Source of the DNA: Chloroflexi bacterium CFX6 | GTDB lineage: Bacteria > Chloroflexota > Anaerolineae > Anaerolineales > Villigracilaceae | Direction of reading: 5' to 3' | Assembly (NCBI GenBank): GCA_030263595.1 | Contig: SZPG01000019.1 | Coordinates: 1-36,245, forward strand | DNA: 36,245 bases | Part shown: one piece after another, positions 6,772-15,212 of the stretch | Numbering within the stretch: the stretch's first letter is position 1 | How the letters are laid out: every line of letters begins with the position of its first letter | Translations under genes and position numbers: made by a program | The notes under the pieces: generated by a model | Seen by the model: the letters and a program-made list of their open reading frames with translations, nothing else | What the model was told of the DNA's origin: nothing | Database searches by the model: none

Positions 6772-9700
6772 ATGGAAGCTCAGGACTCCTCCACGCCCCG
6801 CAAGACCGCAAGTTTGATGATCTCATATTCCCGCAAGGACAAGGTCTTTGTCAAGCAACTTTACGACAGCCTTGTGGGACAGGGTTTTTTGCCCGAAGAC
6901 ATCTGGGTGGATTGGGAGGGCATCCCGCTCAGCGCGGACTGGATGGTGGAGATCACCAAAGGCATCCAGTCCGCGAACGCTTTTATTTTCGTGATCAGTC
7001 CCGATTCAGCCGCCTCCGACGTTTGCAAAAAGGAGATCGAGATCGCGGCGGAAAGCAACAAACGCTTCATCCCGATCCTGCATCGCGAACCGGGCAAGGA
7101 GACGAAAATTCACGAAAAGATCTCCTCCCATAATTGGGTCTTCATCCGCGACGAGCAGGAACTGGAAAAGACCCTGCCGGCGCTGGTCGAGGCGATCAAC
7201 ACGGACCTGGACTGGCTCGCCCAGCACACGCGCCTGTTCAACCGCGCAAAGGAGTGGGAGGGCAAGGGACGCAACGACAGTTATCTCGTGCGCGGGAACG
7301 ACCTGCAGGATGCGGAAACGTTCATCGGTCAGGGCGCGGCGGGAAAGGAGCCAGCCCCGACGCCCCTGCACGTCGAATACGTGCAAGCCGCCCGAAAGCA
7401 TGCCGCGTCGCTCCGCAGGCGGAACCGCATCATCGCGGCGGTGGTCGGCGTGGCTTTGCTGGTGTTGTCCATTTTTGCGCTCATCCAATGGGGGATCGCG
7501 GAGGCGGAAACCGTCCGGGCGAACGATAACGCCAATACCGCAGTGGCGGAACAGGTCAGGGCGGATAATAACGCCGCGACCGCCGTGGCGAACGAGCAGA
7601 TCGCGAAGGAGAATGAGGCAATCGCTCAAACGGTCGCGCGTGTGGCGAACGCGCTCGCGCTGGCGTCGGAAGCCATCAACCAGCGGAACAGCGATACGCA
7701 ATTGAGCCTGATGCTGGCTCTGCTATCCATTCAGGAGACGGATGCGGACGGATTTGTCCTGGATGAATCGAAGTCCGCTCTGTTCTCCAGTTTGAACTCG
7801 CCCAACGTTCTGCATACCTGGTTCAACGACGACGTGATCGTGTGGGAGACCGCCTACGACCCAACGGGCGCCTATGCTGCCTTTGGCGACGATAATGGGG
7901 TGGTCAGGATCGTTGACGTGGAAAGCCGGGAAACGGTTCACACCCTGATTCCGTTCAACGACGAAAGTTCCATTTCCGGGTTGGATTTCAGCCCCGATGG
8001 AAGGCGGCTGGGCGTCTCCAGTTCGAACGGGACCGCAAAGGTCGTGGACGTGAACACCGGCGACGAATTGTTCGCCATTGCCGGGCATCCCGATGGCTGG
8101 ATCAACGATCTGGACTTCAGCCCGGACGGCAGGTGGATCGCCACCGCAGGCGACGATAATCTCGTCAAATTATGGTATGCCGATACGGGAACGCTGAAAG
8201 TGTCGTTGCCCAGCCATACCAGCTTCGTGAACTCGGTGGACTTCGGCCCGGGCGGGGCGCGGCTGGTCAGCGGAAGCGACGACGGCACCGCTATCGTATG
8301 GGACGTTGAAACCAGTTCCCTGCTTTTCAAACTTCGCCCGGAAGGTTTTCAATCCGGAACGTCTGTAAGGTCTGTGGCATTCAGCCAGGATGGGACGCGC
8401 GTCCTTACGGGAGGATATAAGACGGTGGTGGTATGGAATGCGGAAAATGGGCTCGAACTCCAGCGGCTGAACGGGAATCGGGCGACCATCTACGACGTGG
8501 ATTTTGCCCCGGATAACCTGGGCATGGTCACAGTATCGGCCGGGATCAAGATCTGGGACTGGGTCTACGGCACCGAACGTTTCAACCTGTCGGCGCATCA
8601 CGGAGAGGTGAACTCGCTCACGTTCAACGCGGACGGGGATCGGATGGTGACCGGCAGTTGGGATTCCTCCGCCAAACTTTGGGCGGCGAACCTGAAGATC
8701 GAGACCCTGCGGCTCAAACAGCACAACGCCCCCAACACGGACGCCAATTACAGTTCGGACGGCAAATGGATCGCCACAGCGGACAACAACGGTGTTGTAT
8801 TGGTTCACAACGCCTCGACGGGAGAGGTCGTTGATCAATTTTCCGGCTACTCAGCCTCCTTCGATCCGCAGGACAGCAGCCGAGTCCTCACCGCCCACAA
8901 TTCCAACATCCTGATTTGGGTCCTGGGACAGGAGGAGCCTGCGTTGACGATAGGCAATCAGGATACCTTCTTTGCGTCGGCGGTCTTTGGTCCCGATGGC
9001 GGCACCCTGCTTTCCGAGGGGAATGGCATTGTGAATATATGGGATTCGCGAACCGGCGCTTCCCTGGCGCAGTTCGGGTTCAATGGATATAAACCGCGCT
9101 TCAGCCCGGATGGGCAGCGTATCGCGATTCCCTCCGGCAATTTCACCTCCATTCTGGACGCCAAATCCGGTGACAAATTGATGGATCTGGTTGGGCATAC
9201 AGACCAGGTTCTCATTGTGATCTTCAGCCGCGACGGCAGATACGTATTCACCGGCGGCTATGACAATACGATCAGGAAATGGGACGCCGGCACAGGCAGG
9301 CAACTGCAGGTGATGACCGGGCATACCGGCAGGATATTCGACCTCGACGTCAGCCCGGACGATTCCCTGGTCGCTTCGGCGAGCGCGGACACCACGGTCC
9401 GCGTGTGGAATGCGGAGACCGGCAAGGAGATCTACAAATACGAGGGCAACAACGAGGACGCCAATTCCGTCGCTTTCAGCCCGGACGGCACAAAGGTGTT
9501 GACCGCCAGCGCCGACAAGACATCCAGGGAATTCACGATTGACTATGAAACCCTGTTGCAGATCGCGCAGGAATACGAACTCGAACCCCTGACAACAGAG
9601 GAATGTCAGCGTTACCTGTATCGCGACGATTGCAGCCTTTCGTTATTTGGGTACGTGGTGTCCGCTTCCGAACCCACGACAGCGGAGGAGGCGCAACCCG

Positions 9701-10557
9701 CCAACGAAGTCGTCACCCTTGTTTTTACGAACAATACGACGAGCGACGTGGAGGTATATTGGGTGGATTTCGAAGGGAAGGAACAACTTTACCTGGCGAT
9801 TCCCGCAGGAGAGACCGCCCGGCAAGAAACGTTTCCCACCCACGTATGGCGCGTTCGCGATCCCGATGGGAATCTTCTTTTGGAGTATGCCGCGACGGAT
9901 GAGTCCACCCAGACTGTGGATATCCAACCCATTGAAAGTTCCGGGGAGGTCCCGCCTTCGCAGGCTCCCGCCTCCCAACCCCTTTACACGGAGGAATTCG
10001 ATGCGGACCTGGGCGCGTCGTGGGTACGCTTCATGGTGACCGGCTCCGAAACTCAGGTCAATGCCCGAACGGACGGCGGCAGTCTGTTCGTTCAACTCTC
10101 CCCGGACGCCGAAAAGATCCCCAGGTTTTATCTGGTGAACACCTCCTCCGATTATTCCGTCGTCCAACTGGAAGCGGCGACCGCGAATTACGGCAATAAT
10201 GCCAACGGCGTCAGCCTGGTCTGTCATTACAACGGGGAAAACTGGTATGAGTTCACGGTCTCGAACGCGGGTTTGTATTCGATCAACGCATACGACCCGG
10301 CTGCCGCCGCCCTGCAGGGATACGTCCAACTTGCCGGGGGAGGCTCCGGCGCGATCAAATCGGGACAGGCTTCCAACACCTATCGAGCCGTTTGCAACGG
10401 GAACGAACTCACGCTCTACGTCAACGATACGCTGGTCAAAACGCTCGTGGACGCGAAATACAACCTCAAAGGCGGCATGATCGGCATCGGCGTCTCCTCT
10501 CCGCAAATGTTGCCGGTGGAGGTGTCGTTCGAATCGTTGACGGTCAGCGAGCCGTGA
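6772..10557 (+). CDS. TIR - membrane helix - WD40 (14 units) - VHL beta-like - jelly-roll protein
   Basis: The 1261-residue protein has these regions in order. Residues 11-145 form a TIR domain (SLMISYSRKDKVFVKQL; DIWVDWEGIPLSADW; SDVCKKEIEIA, where E88 matches the catalytic Glu of NAD-cleaving TIRs). Residues 146-216 are a linker with LVRGNDLQDAE, as in other bacterial TIR-WD40 proteins. Residues 220-240 are one membrane helix preceded by RKHAASLRRRNR. Residues 241-330 are a probable Ala/Asn/Glu-rich coiled coil. Residues 351-922 contain fourteen WD40-like units, enough for two seven-bladed propellers. Residues about 925-955 contain LTTEECQRYL, a segment that often follows such propellers. 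Residues 978-1045 resemble the pVHL beta domain, and residues 1074-1261 look like a LamG/DUF1080-type jelly roll. By the positive-inside rule the TIR faces the cytoplasm and the rest lies outside. No STAND NTPase is present. AAGGA lies 11 bases before the ATG at 6772. Confidence 0.9.
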   Translation: MEAQDSSTPRKTASLMISYSRKDKVFVKQLYDSLVGQGFLPEDIWVDWEGIPLSADWMVEITKGIQSANAFIFVISPDSAASDVCKKEIEIAAESNKRFIPILHREPGKETKIHEKISSHNWVFIRDEQELEKTLPALVEAINTDLDWLAQHTRLFNRAKEWEGKGRNDSYLVRGNDLQDAETFIGQGAAGKEPAPTPLHVEYVQAARKHAASLRRRNRIIAAVVGVALLVLSIFALIQWGIAEAETVRANDNANTAVAEQVRADNNAATAVANEQIAKENEAIAQTVARVANALALASEAINQRNSDTQLSLMLALLSIQETDADGFVLDESKSALFSSLNSPNVLHTWFNDDVIVWETAYDPTGAYAAFGDDNGVVRIVDVESRETVHTLIPFNDESSISGLDFSPDGRRLGVSSSNGTAKVVDVNTGDELFAIAGHPDGWINDLDFSPDGRWIATAGDDNLVKLWYADTGTLKVSLPSHTSFVNSVDFGPGGARLVSGSDDGTAIVWDVETSSLLFKLRPEGFQSGTSVRSVAFSQDGTRVLTGGYKTVVVWNAENGLELQRLNGNRATIYDVDFAPDNLGMVTVSAGIKIWDWVYGTERFNLSAHHGEVNSLTFNADGDRMVTGSWDSSAKLWAANLKIETLRLKQHNAPNTDANYSSDGKWIATADNNGVVLVHNASTGEVVDQFSGYSASFDPQDSSRVLTAHNSNILIWVLGQEEPALTIGNQDTFFASAVFGPDGGTLLSEGNGIVNIWDSRTGASLAQFGFNGYKPRFSPDGQRIAIPSGNFTSILDAKSGDKLMDLVGHTDQVLIVIFSRDGRYVFTGGYDNTIRKWDAGTGRQLQVMTGHTGRIFDLDVSPDDSLVASASADTTVRVWNAETGKEIYKYEGNNEDANSVAFSPDGTKVLTASADKTSREFTIDYETLLQIAQEYELEPLTTEECQRYLYRDDCSLSLFGYVVSASEPTTAEEAQPANEVVTLVFTNNTTSDVEVYWVDFEGKEQLYLAIPAGETARQETFPTHVWRVRDPDGNLLLEYAATDESTQTVDIQPIESSGEVPPSQAPASQPLYTEEFDADLGASWVRFMVTGSETQVNARTDGGSLFVQLSPDAEKIPRFYLVNTSSDYSVVQLEAATANYGNNANGVSLVCHYNGENWYEFTVSNAGLYSINAYDPAAAALQGYVQLAGGGSGAIKSGQASNTYRAVCNGNELTLYVNDTLVKTLVDAKYNLKGGMIGIGVSSPQMLPVEVSFESLTVSEP

Positions 10558-10570
10558 GGAGGGAGGGGAA

Positions 10571-10669
10571 GTGGACAGGGTGGACAGGTAAACAAGGTAC
10601 ACAGGTAAACAAGTACACAGGTACACAAGTACACAGGTACACAAGTACACAGGTACACAGGTACACAAG
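10571..10669. repeat. 8-bp tandem repeat (GTACACAR)
   Basis: After two GTGGACAG units, at least nine units of consensus GTACACAG/GTACACAA follow head to tail from 10597 to 10668, two of them as a GTAAACAA variant (one within the run and one just before it). It lies just after the stop of the large TIR gene. On the minus strand the frame reads as a Tyr/Leu/Cys/Thr/Val repeat with no start or ribosome-binding site, so it is not taken as a gene. Confidence 0.85.
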
Positions 10670-10717
10670 AGCGATGAGCCATTCAAGTCCATCGCTCTTT
10701 ATCAATCACCTTTCACC

Positions 10718-10775
10718 CTTCGACTTCGCTCATATCGTCCCGATGCTCTTTCGAGAGGACAGGCTTTCCGCTTTC
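10718..10775 (+). repeat. 58-nt dispersed repeat, intergenic copy
   Basis: The segment starts CTTCGACTTCGCTCATATCG and runs through CCCGATGCTCTTTCGAGAGG to CTTTCCGCTTTC. Its reverse complement recurs at 35267-35324 inside a glycosyltransferase gene with only about eight differences by eye. Confidence 0.75.
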
Positions 10776-10935
10776 CACTTCCCCCTCTCCACTTTCCACT
10801 CTCTACTTTCCACTTTCCACTTTTTACTTCCCCCTCTCCACTTTCCACTTTTTACTTTCCACTTTCCACTTTCCACTTTCCACCTTTTACTTCCCACTCT
10901 CCACTTTCCACTTTCTACTCCTCACTCCTCACTCC
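10776..10935. repeat. Pyrimidine-rich CTTTCCA repeat tract
   Basis: About 160 bases are almost pure pyrimidine with a rough 7-base period (CTTTCCA / CTTTTTA / CTCTCCA) broken by isolated A residues. It fills the rest of the gene-free interval after the TIR gene and runs into the last codons of the nitroreductase gene. No gene is seen in 10558-10921. Confidence 0.75.
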
Positions 10936-11491
10936 CCCCCACCCACACCGTCCGATCCTCGAACGACGGTCTTTCACGCGGCTCGAGCGCAAATTCGGGA
11001 TACCCGATGTAAAGAAACGCGATGACGTGCTGGTCCGGCGCAAAGCCCAAAAACTCCTTCACTTTCGGGTCGCGCGCCCATTCGCCTGTGCGCCACTTTG
11101 CGCCCAATCCCAACGCCTGTGCTGCAAGCAAAATGTTCTGGCAGGCTGCCGCCGCCGCGCACACGTTCTCGATCTCGATCACCTTTTCTTCGCTGGGTTT
11201 GTCCACGCCGGCCGCGATCACCACCGGCGCGCGGAGCGGAAGGCTTCGGGTTTTATCGAAGGCAACTTGAGGCAGATCAGGTTGACGGTCCATTTGCGAA
11301 GCGGCCATCACGTCGCCGAGTTTGTTCCGCCCCTCGCCGGTCAATACGACGAATCGCCACGGTCGCACCTTGTAATGGTTTGGCGCCTGCGCAGCCGCGC
11401 TCAAAAGTTTTTCGATCGTCTCACGCGGCACGGCATCGGGCTTGACCTCTCCCTGTGATTGCCTGCCATGAATCGCTTCGAATAGTTCCAT
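10922..11491 (-). CDS. Nitroreductase family protein (FMN-dependent)
   Basis: The 189-residue protein is full length for the nitroreductase family. It starts [16 protein letters not shown], with the FMN-binding Arg/Gln region, then [25 protein letters not shown] (the APN/S segment), and ends with [23 protein letters not shown] and the FLYIGYPE motif. Close relatives are the YdjA/BluB-like branch that reduces nitroaromatics or quinone-like compounds with NAD(P)H; the true substrate is unknown. GGAGGAAAC immediately precedes the ATG at 11491. It is divergent from the deacetylase gene. The last codons lie within the pyrimidine-rich repeat tract, so the C-terminal end may be repeat-derived. Confidence 0.85.
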   Translation of the reverse strand: MELFEAIHGRQSQGEVKPDAVPRETIEKLLSAAAQAPNHYKVRPWRFVVLTGEGRNKLGDVMAASQMDRQPDLPQVAFDKTRSLPLRAPVVIAAGVDKPSEEKVIEIENVCAAAAACQNILLAAQALGLGAKWRTGEWARDPKVKEFLGFAPDQHVIAFLYIGYPEFALEPRERPSFEDRTVWVGGSEE

Positions 11492-11511
11492 GTTTCCTCC
11501 GTTCTATTGAT

Positions 11512-11517
11512 ACAATT
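11512..11517 (+). promoter_or_regulatory. -10 candidate (TACAAT) for deacetylase gene
   Basis: TACAAT occurs 24 bases before the ATG at 11542. Transcription from it would begin after the alternative ATG at 11518, which is a second reason to prefer 11542 as the start. No clear -35 is visible. Confidence 0.35.
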
Positions 11518-11541
11518 ATGGCGCAAATCTTACGGAGCGCC

Positions 11542-12576
11542 ATGAAGGTATTTTATTCCGAAACGCATCGCCGTCACGATCCGCCTTTCGAGGTTTTCGA
11601 CGGAGGTTTGCGCGTGCCGTATCTCGAAAACCCCGAGCGCATGGATCGCATCCTCGGCGCGTTGCGCGATGCGGATTGGGCGGAAATTTGCGAGCCGTCG
11701 GATTTTGGACTCGTCCCGATCCGCGCGGTACACGATGAGACATATCTCGACTTCCTCGCTTCCGCCTGGACCGATTGGCTGGCTTCCGAACCCAAAGATT
11801 CTTCCACGCTGATACCCGCCACCTTCGCGCTGAGACGTCATCCTCAAAGACCGAAATCGTTGCTCGGACGCGCAGGCTATTACATCATGGACTTGAGCGC
11901 CTGCATTGTCGAAGGGACGTATCCAGCCGCGCTCGCCTCAGCCAATTGCGCGTTGAGCGCGGCTGAAGATGTTTTTCATTCCATCGCTCAATCGCCATCT
12001 TCGTCCTTTGCCCTTTGTCGCCCGCCCGGTCATCACGCAGGGAAGGATTATGCGGCTGGATATTGTTTCATCAACAACGGGGCTGTCGCGGCGCATTGGT
12101 TATCTCAAAAAGGGCGCGTCGCCGTCCTCGATGTGGATTATCACGCCGGCAACGGCACGCAGGATATCTTCTACGAACGCGACGACGTAATGACCATCTC
12201 CATCCACGCCGACCCCGATTTCGAGTATCCGCACTTCATCGGTTTTGCAGGCGAGCGCGGGCAGGGCAGGGGACTTGGATTCCATCATAACTTCCCATTG
12301 CCCGCCGGGACGGGCGACACCGAATACCTGGGAACGCTCGATCGAGCCATCCAACTGATCCGCGAGTTCGAACCTGTCTCGCTTGTGGTCTCCGCCGGGA
12401 TGGACATTTACGCTGCCGACCCGCTCGGCACGATCAAAGTCGCCACCGAAGGGATCGCCGGGATCGGGCGGCGAATTGCATCGCTCGATCTGCCGACCGT
12501 CATTGTGATGGAAGGCGGTTACGCCAACGACGCGCTTGGACGAAACATTATCGCTTTTTTGTCGTCATTCGTGTAA
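11542..12576 (+). CDS. Histone deacetylase / acetylpolyamine amidohydrolase family enzyme
   Basis: The 344-residue protein has all catalytic features of the arginase-deacetylase fold: RPPGHHAG with tandem His164-His165, then VLDVDYHAGNG with zinc ligands D199 and H201, SAGMDIYAADPLG with the third ligand D288, and the final VIVMEGGYANDALG with the catalytic Tyr. The N-terminal FYSETHRRHDP and YLENPERMDRI segments are typical of acetylpolyamine amidohydrolases, so the likely substrate is an acetylated polyamine or other small amine; protein deacetylation is possible. No signal peptide is present. The ATG at 11542 is preceded by GGAG. It is divergent from the nitroreductase. Confidence 0.9.
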   Translation: MKVFYSETHRRHDPPFEVFDGGLRVPYLENPERMDRILGALRDADWAEICEPSDFGLVPIRAVHDETYLDFLASAWTDWLASEPKDSSTLIPATFALRRHPQRPKSLLGRAGYYIMDLSACIVEGTYPAALASANCALSAAEDVFHSIAQSPSSSFALCRPPGHHAGKDYAAGYCFINNGAVAAHWLSQKGRVAVLDVDYHAGNGTQDIFYERDDVMTISIHADPDFEYPHFIGFAGERGQGRGLGFHHNFPLPAGTGDTEYLGTLDRAIQLIREFEPVSLVVSAGMDIYAADPLGTIKVATEGIAGIGRRIASLDLPTVIVMEGGYANDALGRNIIAFLSSFV

Positions 12577-12577
12577 C

Positions 12578-12620
12578 GCGACATTTATGTATCGCGACAT
12601 CGCGAAGCGCGTCGCGGTAC
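12578..12620. repeat. GCGACAT palindrome cluster before lipoprotein gene
   Basis: Two copies of CGCGACAT occur here (around 12577 and 12593), followed by GCGAAGCGCGTCGCGGTACG. The end GTCGCGGTACG matches the copies near 4251 and 31709. The lipoprotein gene starts 15 bases downstream. Confidence 0.5.
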
Positions 12621-12634
12621 GTTTTGGAGTTCAA

Positions 12635-13408
12635 ATGAAAAAATATTTCCTGCCCGCTCTCTTCGTCATTCTCATCCTTGCCTGCAATCTTCCGCCTGCC
12701 GTCACGCCAGCCTCCGCCACCGAAACGCAGGCGGAGACGCCCGCCGCCACACTTACATTTACACCAACCGAAACCTTCACGCCAACGATCACTCTCACCC
12801 CAACCGAAACGCTGACTCCCACGATCACCTTCACGCCCACCATCACCGCCACCCCGACATACACCTTCCCGTCTGTGACCGTGAACAAGCAGGCGCACTG
12901 CCGTTACGGTCCCTCGGTTGCCTACCTCCACGCGGCGGATTTGTACGCGGGCGATACGGGAACTGTCCGAGGGAGGTATATCTATAGCAACTGGCTGTAC
13001 GTCAAGTTCGATAAATTGAACTATTTTTGCTGGGTCGCCCCGTCTGTGGTGGACGTGGTGGGGGATGTATCGTTGATCGCCTACAAGGAACTGAACCTGC
13101 AATCCATCGGGAGCAACATGTACGGTCCGCCAAAGGGTGTGACGGCGATACGAAATGGGAACGAAGTGCTGATCACCTGGAACCAGGTCAGGATGACGAA
13201 GGACGACGACCGCGGCTACCTGCTGGAACTGTTCGTCTGCCAGAACGGGAACTATCTCTGGTGGACGGATTCCCATCCCGACCAGTTCACCACCAGTTAC
13301 GAGGTCAGGGATGAGGCGGGATGCGCGCTGCCCTCCTCCGGTAAACTCTACACCGTCGAAAAGCACGGGTTTTCCCAACCTGCGATCATCCCCTGGCCCC
13401 CGCCGTAG
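12635..13408 (+). CDS. Lipoprotein with Thr-rich linker and SH3-like domain
   Basis: The 257-residue protein starts MKKYFLPALFVILILACNLPP, a lipoprotein signal with lipobox ILAC, so Cys17 would be lipidated and the protein anchored outside the membrane. Residues about 30-83 form a Thr/Pro-rich linker of TxTxTPT repeats, common in Chloroflexota surface proteins. Residues 85-140 form a bacterial SH3-like domain (CRYGPSVAYLHAADLYAGD; WLYVKFDKLNYFCWV). The C-terminal part (residues 155-250) looks like a beta-sandwich, possibly fibronectin type III-like. GGAG stands 6-7 bases before the ATG at 12635. It converges on the SH3-bearing muramidase gene; both may bind the cell envelope, but that is inferred. 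Confidence 0.85.
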   Translation: MKKYFLPALFVILILACNLPPAVTPASATETQAETPAATLTFTPTETFTPTITLTPTETLTPTITFTPTITATPTYTFPSVTVNKQAHCRYGPSVAYLHAADLYAGDTGTVRGRYIYSNWLYVKFDKLNYFCWVAPSVVDVVGDVSLIAYKELNLQSIGSNMYGPPKGVTAIRNGNEVLITWNQVRMTKDDDRGYLLELFVCQNGNYLWWTDSHPDQFTTSYEVRDEAGCALPSSGKLYTVEKHGFSQPAIIPWPPP

Positions 13409-13434
13409 GCGAGGCGCTTCCCTGTCTCGAACAT

Positions 13435-13473
13435 GAACATCGTCCCGAAGACCAAGCCTTCGGGACGATGTTC
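13435..13473. terminator. 16-bp perfect hairpin between convergent genes
   Basis: GAACATCGTCCCGAAG at 13435-13450 and its exact complement at 13458-13473 flank a 7-base loop. It stands between the 3' ends of the lipoprotein and muramidase genes, so it can serve both directions. There is no strong T-run, so intrinsic termination is likely but not certain. The inner part CGTCCCGAAG recurs in the hairpin at 34754-34807. Confidence 0.7.
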
Positions 13474-13481
13474 GTTGTCAG

Positions 13482-15095
13482 TCATGTCACCGGGGTCATA
13501 TATCTTGCGGACGACCAGCCGACCAGCCCATCGCTCCGGCGGATCTGCCTCCAACTTTGATCGGCGTTGGCGTTGAAGGCGGTGACGATCTCGTTCTGTT
13601 GGACGTATCCCAGCGACCGGTATTGCGTACCGGGTCCCTCGCGGACGTGCAGGCGGGTCGCCGTGATGCGGTATTTCGTCCCGGTCCCATCGTCGGGCGG
13701 GGGCGGCGCGGCGACCTCAGACAGATACCGCGCGGAAGCCCAGCCGGTCAAACCATCGGCTCTACGGATCTTGATCCACGTTTTATCGGCGTTCGTTTCG
13801 ATCCCGTCCACGATCTCGTTCTGCCTGACGTAGCCCAGGGCTTTGAAATTCGAGCCGGGACCTTCGCGCACGTTCAGGCTGGCGGCGGTCACTTTGTAAC
13901 GCGTCCCGTCGGAGGGCGGACCGTCGGGAGGCGGGTTGCTGACGAGCAGAAGATATCTGACCGAACACCAGCCCGCCAACCCATCGCGCAGGCGACGGAC
14001 ACGCTTCCAACTCCCATCCGAATTTGATTCCAGTTCGACGACGATATCGTCCCTGACGAGGAATCCCACCGACCTGAACGAGGAGGCGGGTCCTTCGCGG
14101 ACGTACAGCGCGCTGGCGGTGACGCGATAACGCGCGCCGTCGCCCGGATCAGGCGGCGGAGGCGGCGGGGGCGGCGGTTCAGGCTCCGGCGTGGGAGGAG
14201 GCGTGATGGGGACCAGGTAGGTGATCGAGCACCAGCCCATCAATCCGTCGCTCAGGCGTTTGACGTACAGCCACGTCCCATCATCGTTGTGGTCGTATGC
14301 CTCGACGATGTCGTTGCGTTGCAGGTATCCGATGGCTTTGTAGTTCGTGCCGGGTCCTTGGCGCACGTACAATGCCCCGGCGTTGACCACGTATTTTTTG
14401 CCGCTGGGTTGTGGCGGGGTCGGATCTTGCGGCGCGGGAACGTTGAAGCGGTTTGCGAATGCCTGTGCGTCGCCGTTGAAGTAGTTCAGGTCAATCTCGG
14501 CGCTTTCCACCCCATAGAGGATGCCGTCGCCCATGGCGGTGAATTGCCAGAACAACCATTCGTTCGGAGACCAGGGTTTTGGCACGAGGGGAGTTTCGAC
14601 GCCGTAGTTGGCGATCCATAGGGGATAGCGGTGGAAGTATTCGAGTTCGTTCGGCTGGGTGGTTGGGTTGGGGGCGTTGTTGACCCAGTAGAAATAGGCG
14701 GTGTAGATGCCGATCTCTTTTTGCCCGACGAGCGAGCGGAGATGGTCGAGAAAGGTCTTCCAGTGTCTCCAGCCTGTGAATTCGCCTTTGTAGGCTTCTT
14801 CGAAATCCGCGAAGAGGGGCAGTTCGCCCATGTCGTCTCGTATCAGATTTGCCCAAAGTTCGGCTTGCGCCCTGGGGTCTGCGCGGCTGTCGTAGAACCA
14901 GTAGGAACCGCGCGGCAAGTCCGCCTGTTTTGCCGCCGCCCAGTTCCTGGTGAAGTCGCGGTCGAACCAGAGGTTTTGACCGGCGCGGATGATGACGAAA
15001 TCCGCGACGTTGTTCATTCTTCTGAAGTCAATGCCGTTCGGGGTGTTGGGGTCGTCCTGGTAGAAACTTACGTCGGGACCGATGATCTTCCTCAA
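13482..15095 (-). CDS. GH25 muramidase with four SH3 domains
   Basis: With the TTG start at 15095 (AAGGAG six bases upstream), the protein has 537 residues. Residues 4-216 are a glycoside hydrolase family 25 barrel: GPDVSFYQ (D8), PLFADFEE (D97 and E99, the catalytic DxE) and EIDLNYFNG (D202). Four SH3-type repeats follow, at about 234-300, 325-390, 400-465 and 470-535, each with the pattern LxVREGPGxxxxxxGxxxxxDIV and ending W(C/A/S)SxRYL. They are separated by Pro-rich linkers. GH25 enzymes cleave the MurNAc-GlcNAc beta-1,4 bond, and SH3 repeats bind peptidoglycan. No signal peptide is present on the chosen start, and extending upstream gives none. It lies downstream of the protease-inhibitor pair after a terminator. 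Confidence 0.88.
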   Translation of the reverse strand: MRKIIGPDVSFYQDDPNTPNGIDFRRMNNVADFVIIRAGQNLWFDRDFTRNWAAAKQADLPRGSYWFYDSRADPRAQAELWANLIRDDMGELPLFADFEEAYKGEFTGWRHWKTFLDHLRSLVGQKEIGIYTAYFYWVNNAPNPTTQPNELEYFHRYPLWIANYGVETPLVPKPWSPNEWLFWQFTAMGDGILYGVESAEIDLNYFNGDAQAFANRFNVPAPQDPTPPQPSGKKYVVNAGALYVRQGPGTNYKAIGYLQRNDIVEAYDHNDDGTWLYVKRLSDGLMGWCSITYLVPITPPPTPEPEPPPPPPPPPDPGDGARYRVTASALYVREGPASSFRSVGFLVRDDIVVELESNSDGSWKRVRRLRDGLAGWCSVRYLLLVSNPPPDGPPSDGTRYKVTAASLNVREGPGSNFKALGYVRQNEIVDGIETNADKTWIKIRRADGLTGWASARYLSEVAAPPPPDDGTGTKYRITATRLHVREGPGTQYRSLGYVQQNEIVTAFNANADQSWRQIRRSDGLVGWSSARYMTPVT

Positions 15096-15212
15096 GTTGA
15101 ACTCCTTCCTCGCTGCGCGTCTTTGTGTGTCTCGTCTTGCGCCTCCCGAAGGTCCCCCGCAAACCCGACACGTTCCCAGCCCAAACCTTCGAGACGGTGT
15201 GTAACGTCCGTT

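Noticed and set aside
10571..10669. CRISPR array
   Set aside because: Units are 8 bases with no spacers.
10416..10692. Minus-strand frames through the 8-bp tandem repeat (Val/Tyr/Leu/Cys/Thr repeats)
   Set aside because: The peptide simply mirrors the DNA repeat and lies antisense to the end of the TIR gene.
12536..12634. Upstream extension of the lipoprotein gene
   Set aside because: It would overlap the deacetylase gene and bury the lipoprotein signal; the ATG at 12635 has a ribosome-binding site and a clean signal peptide.
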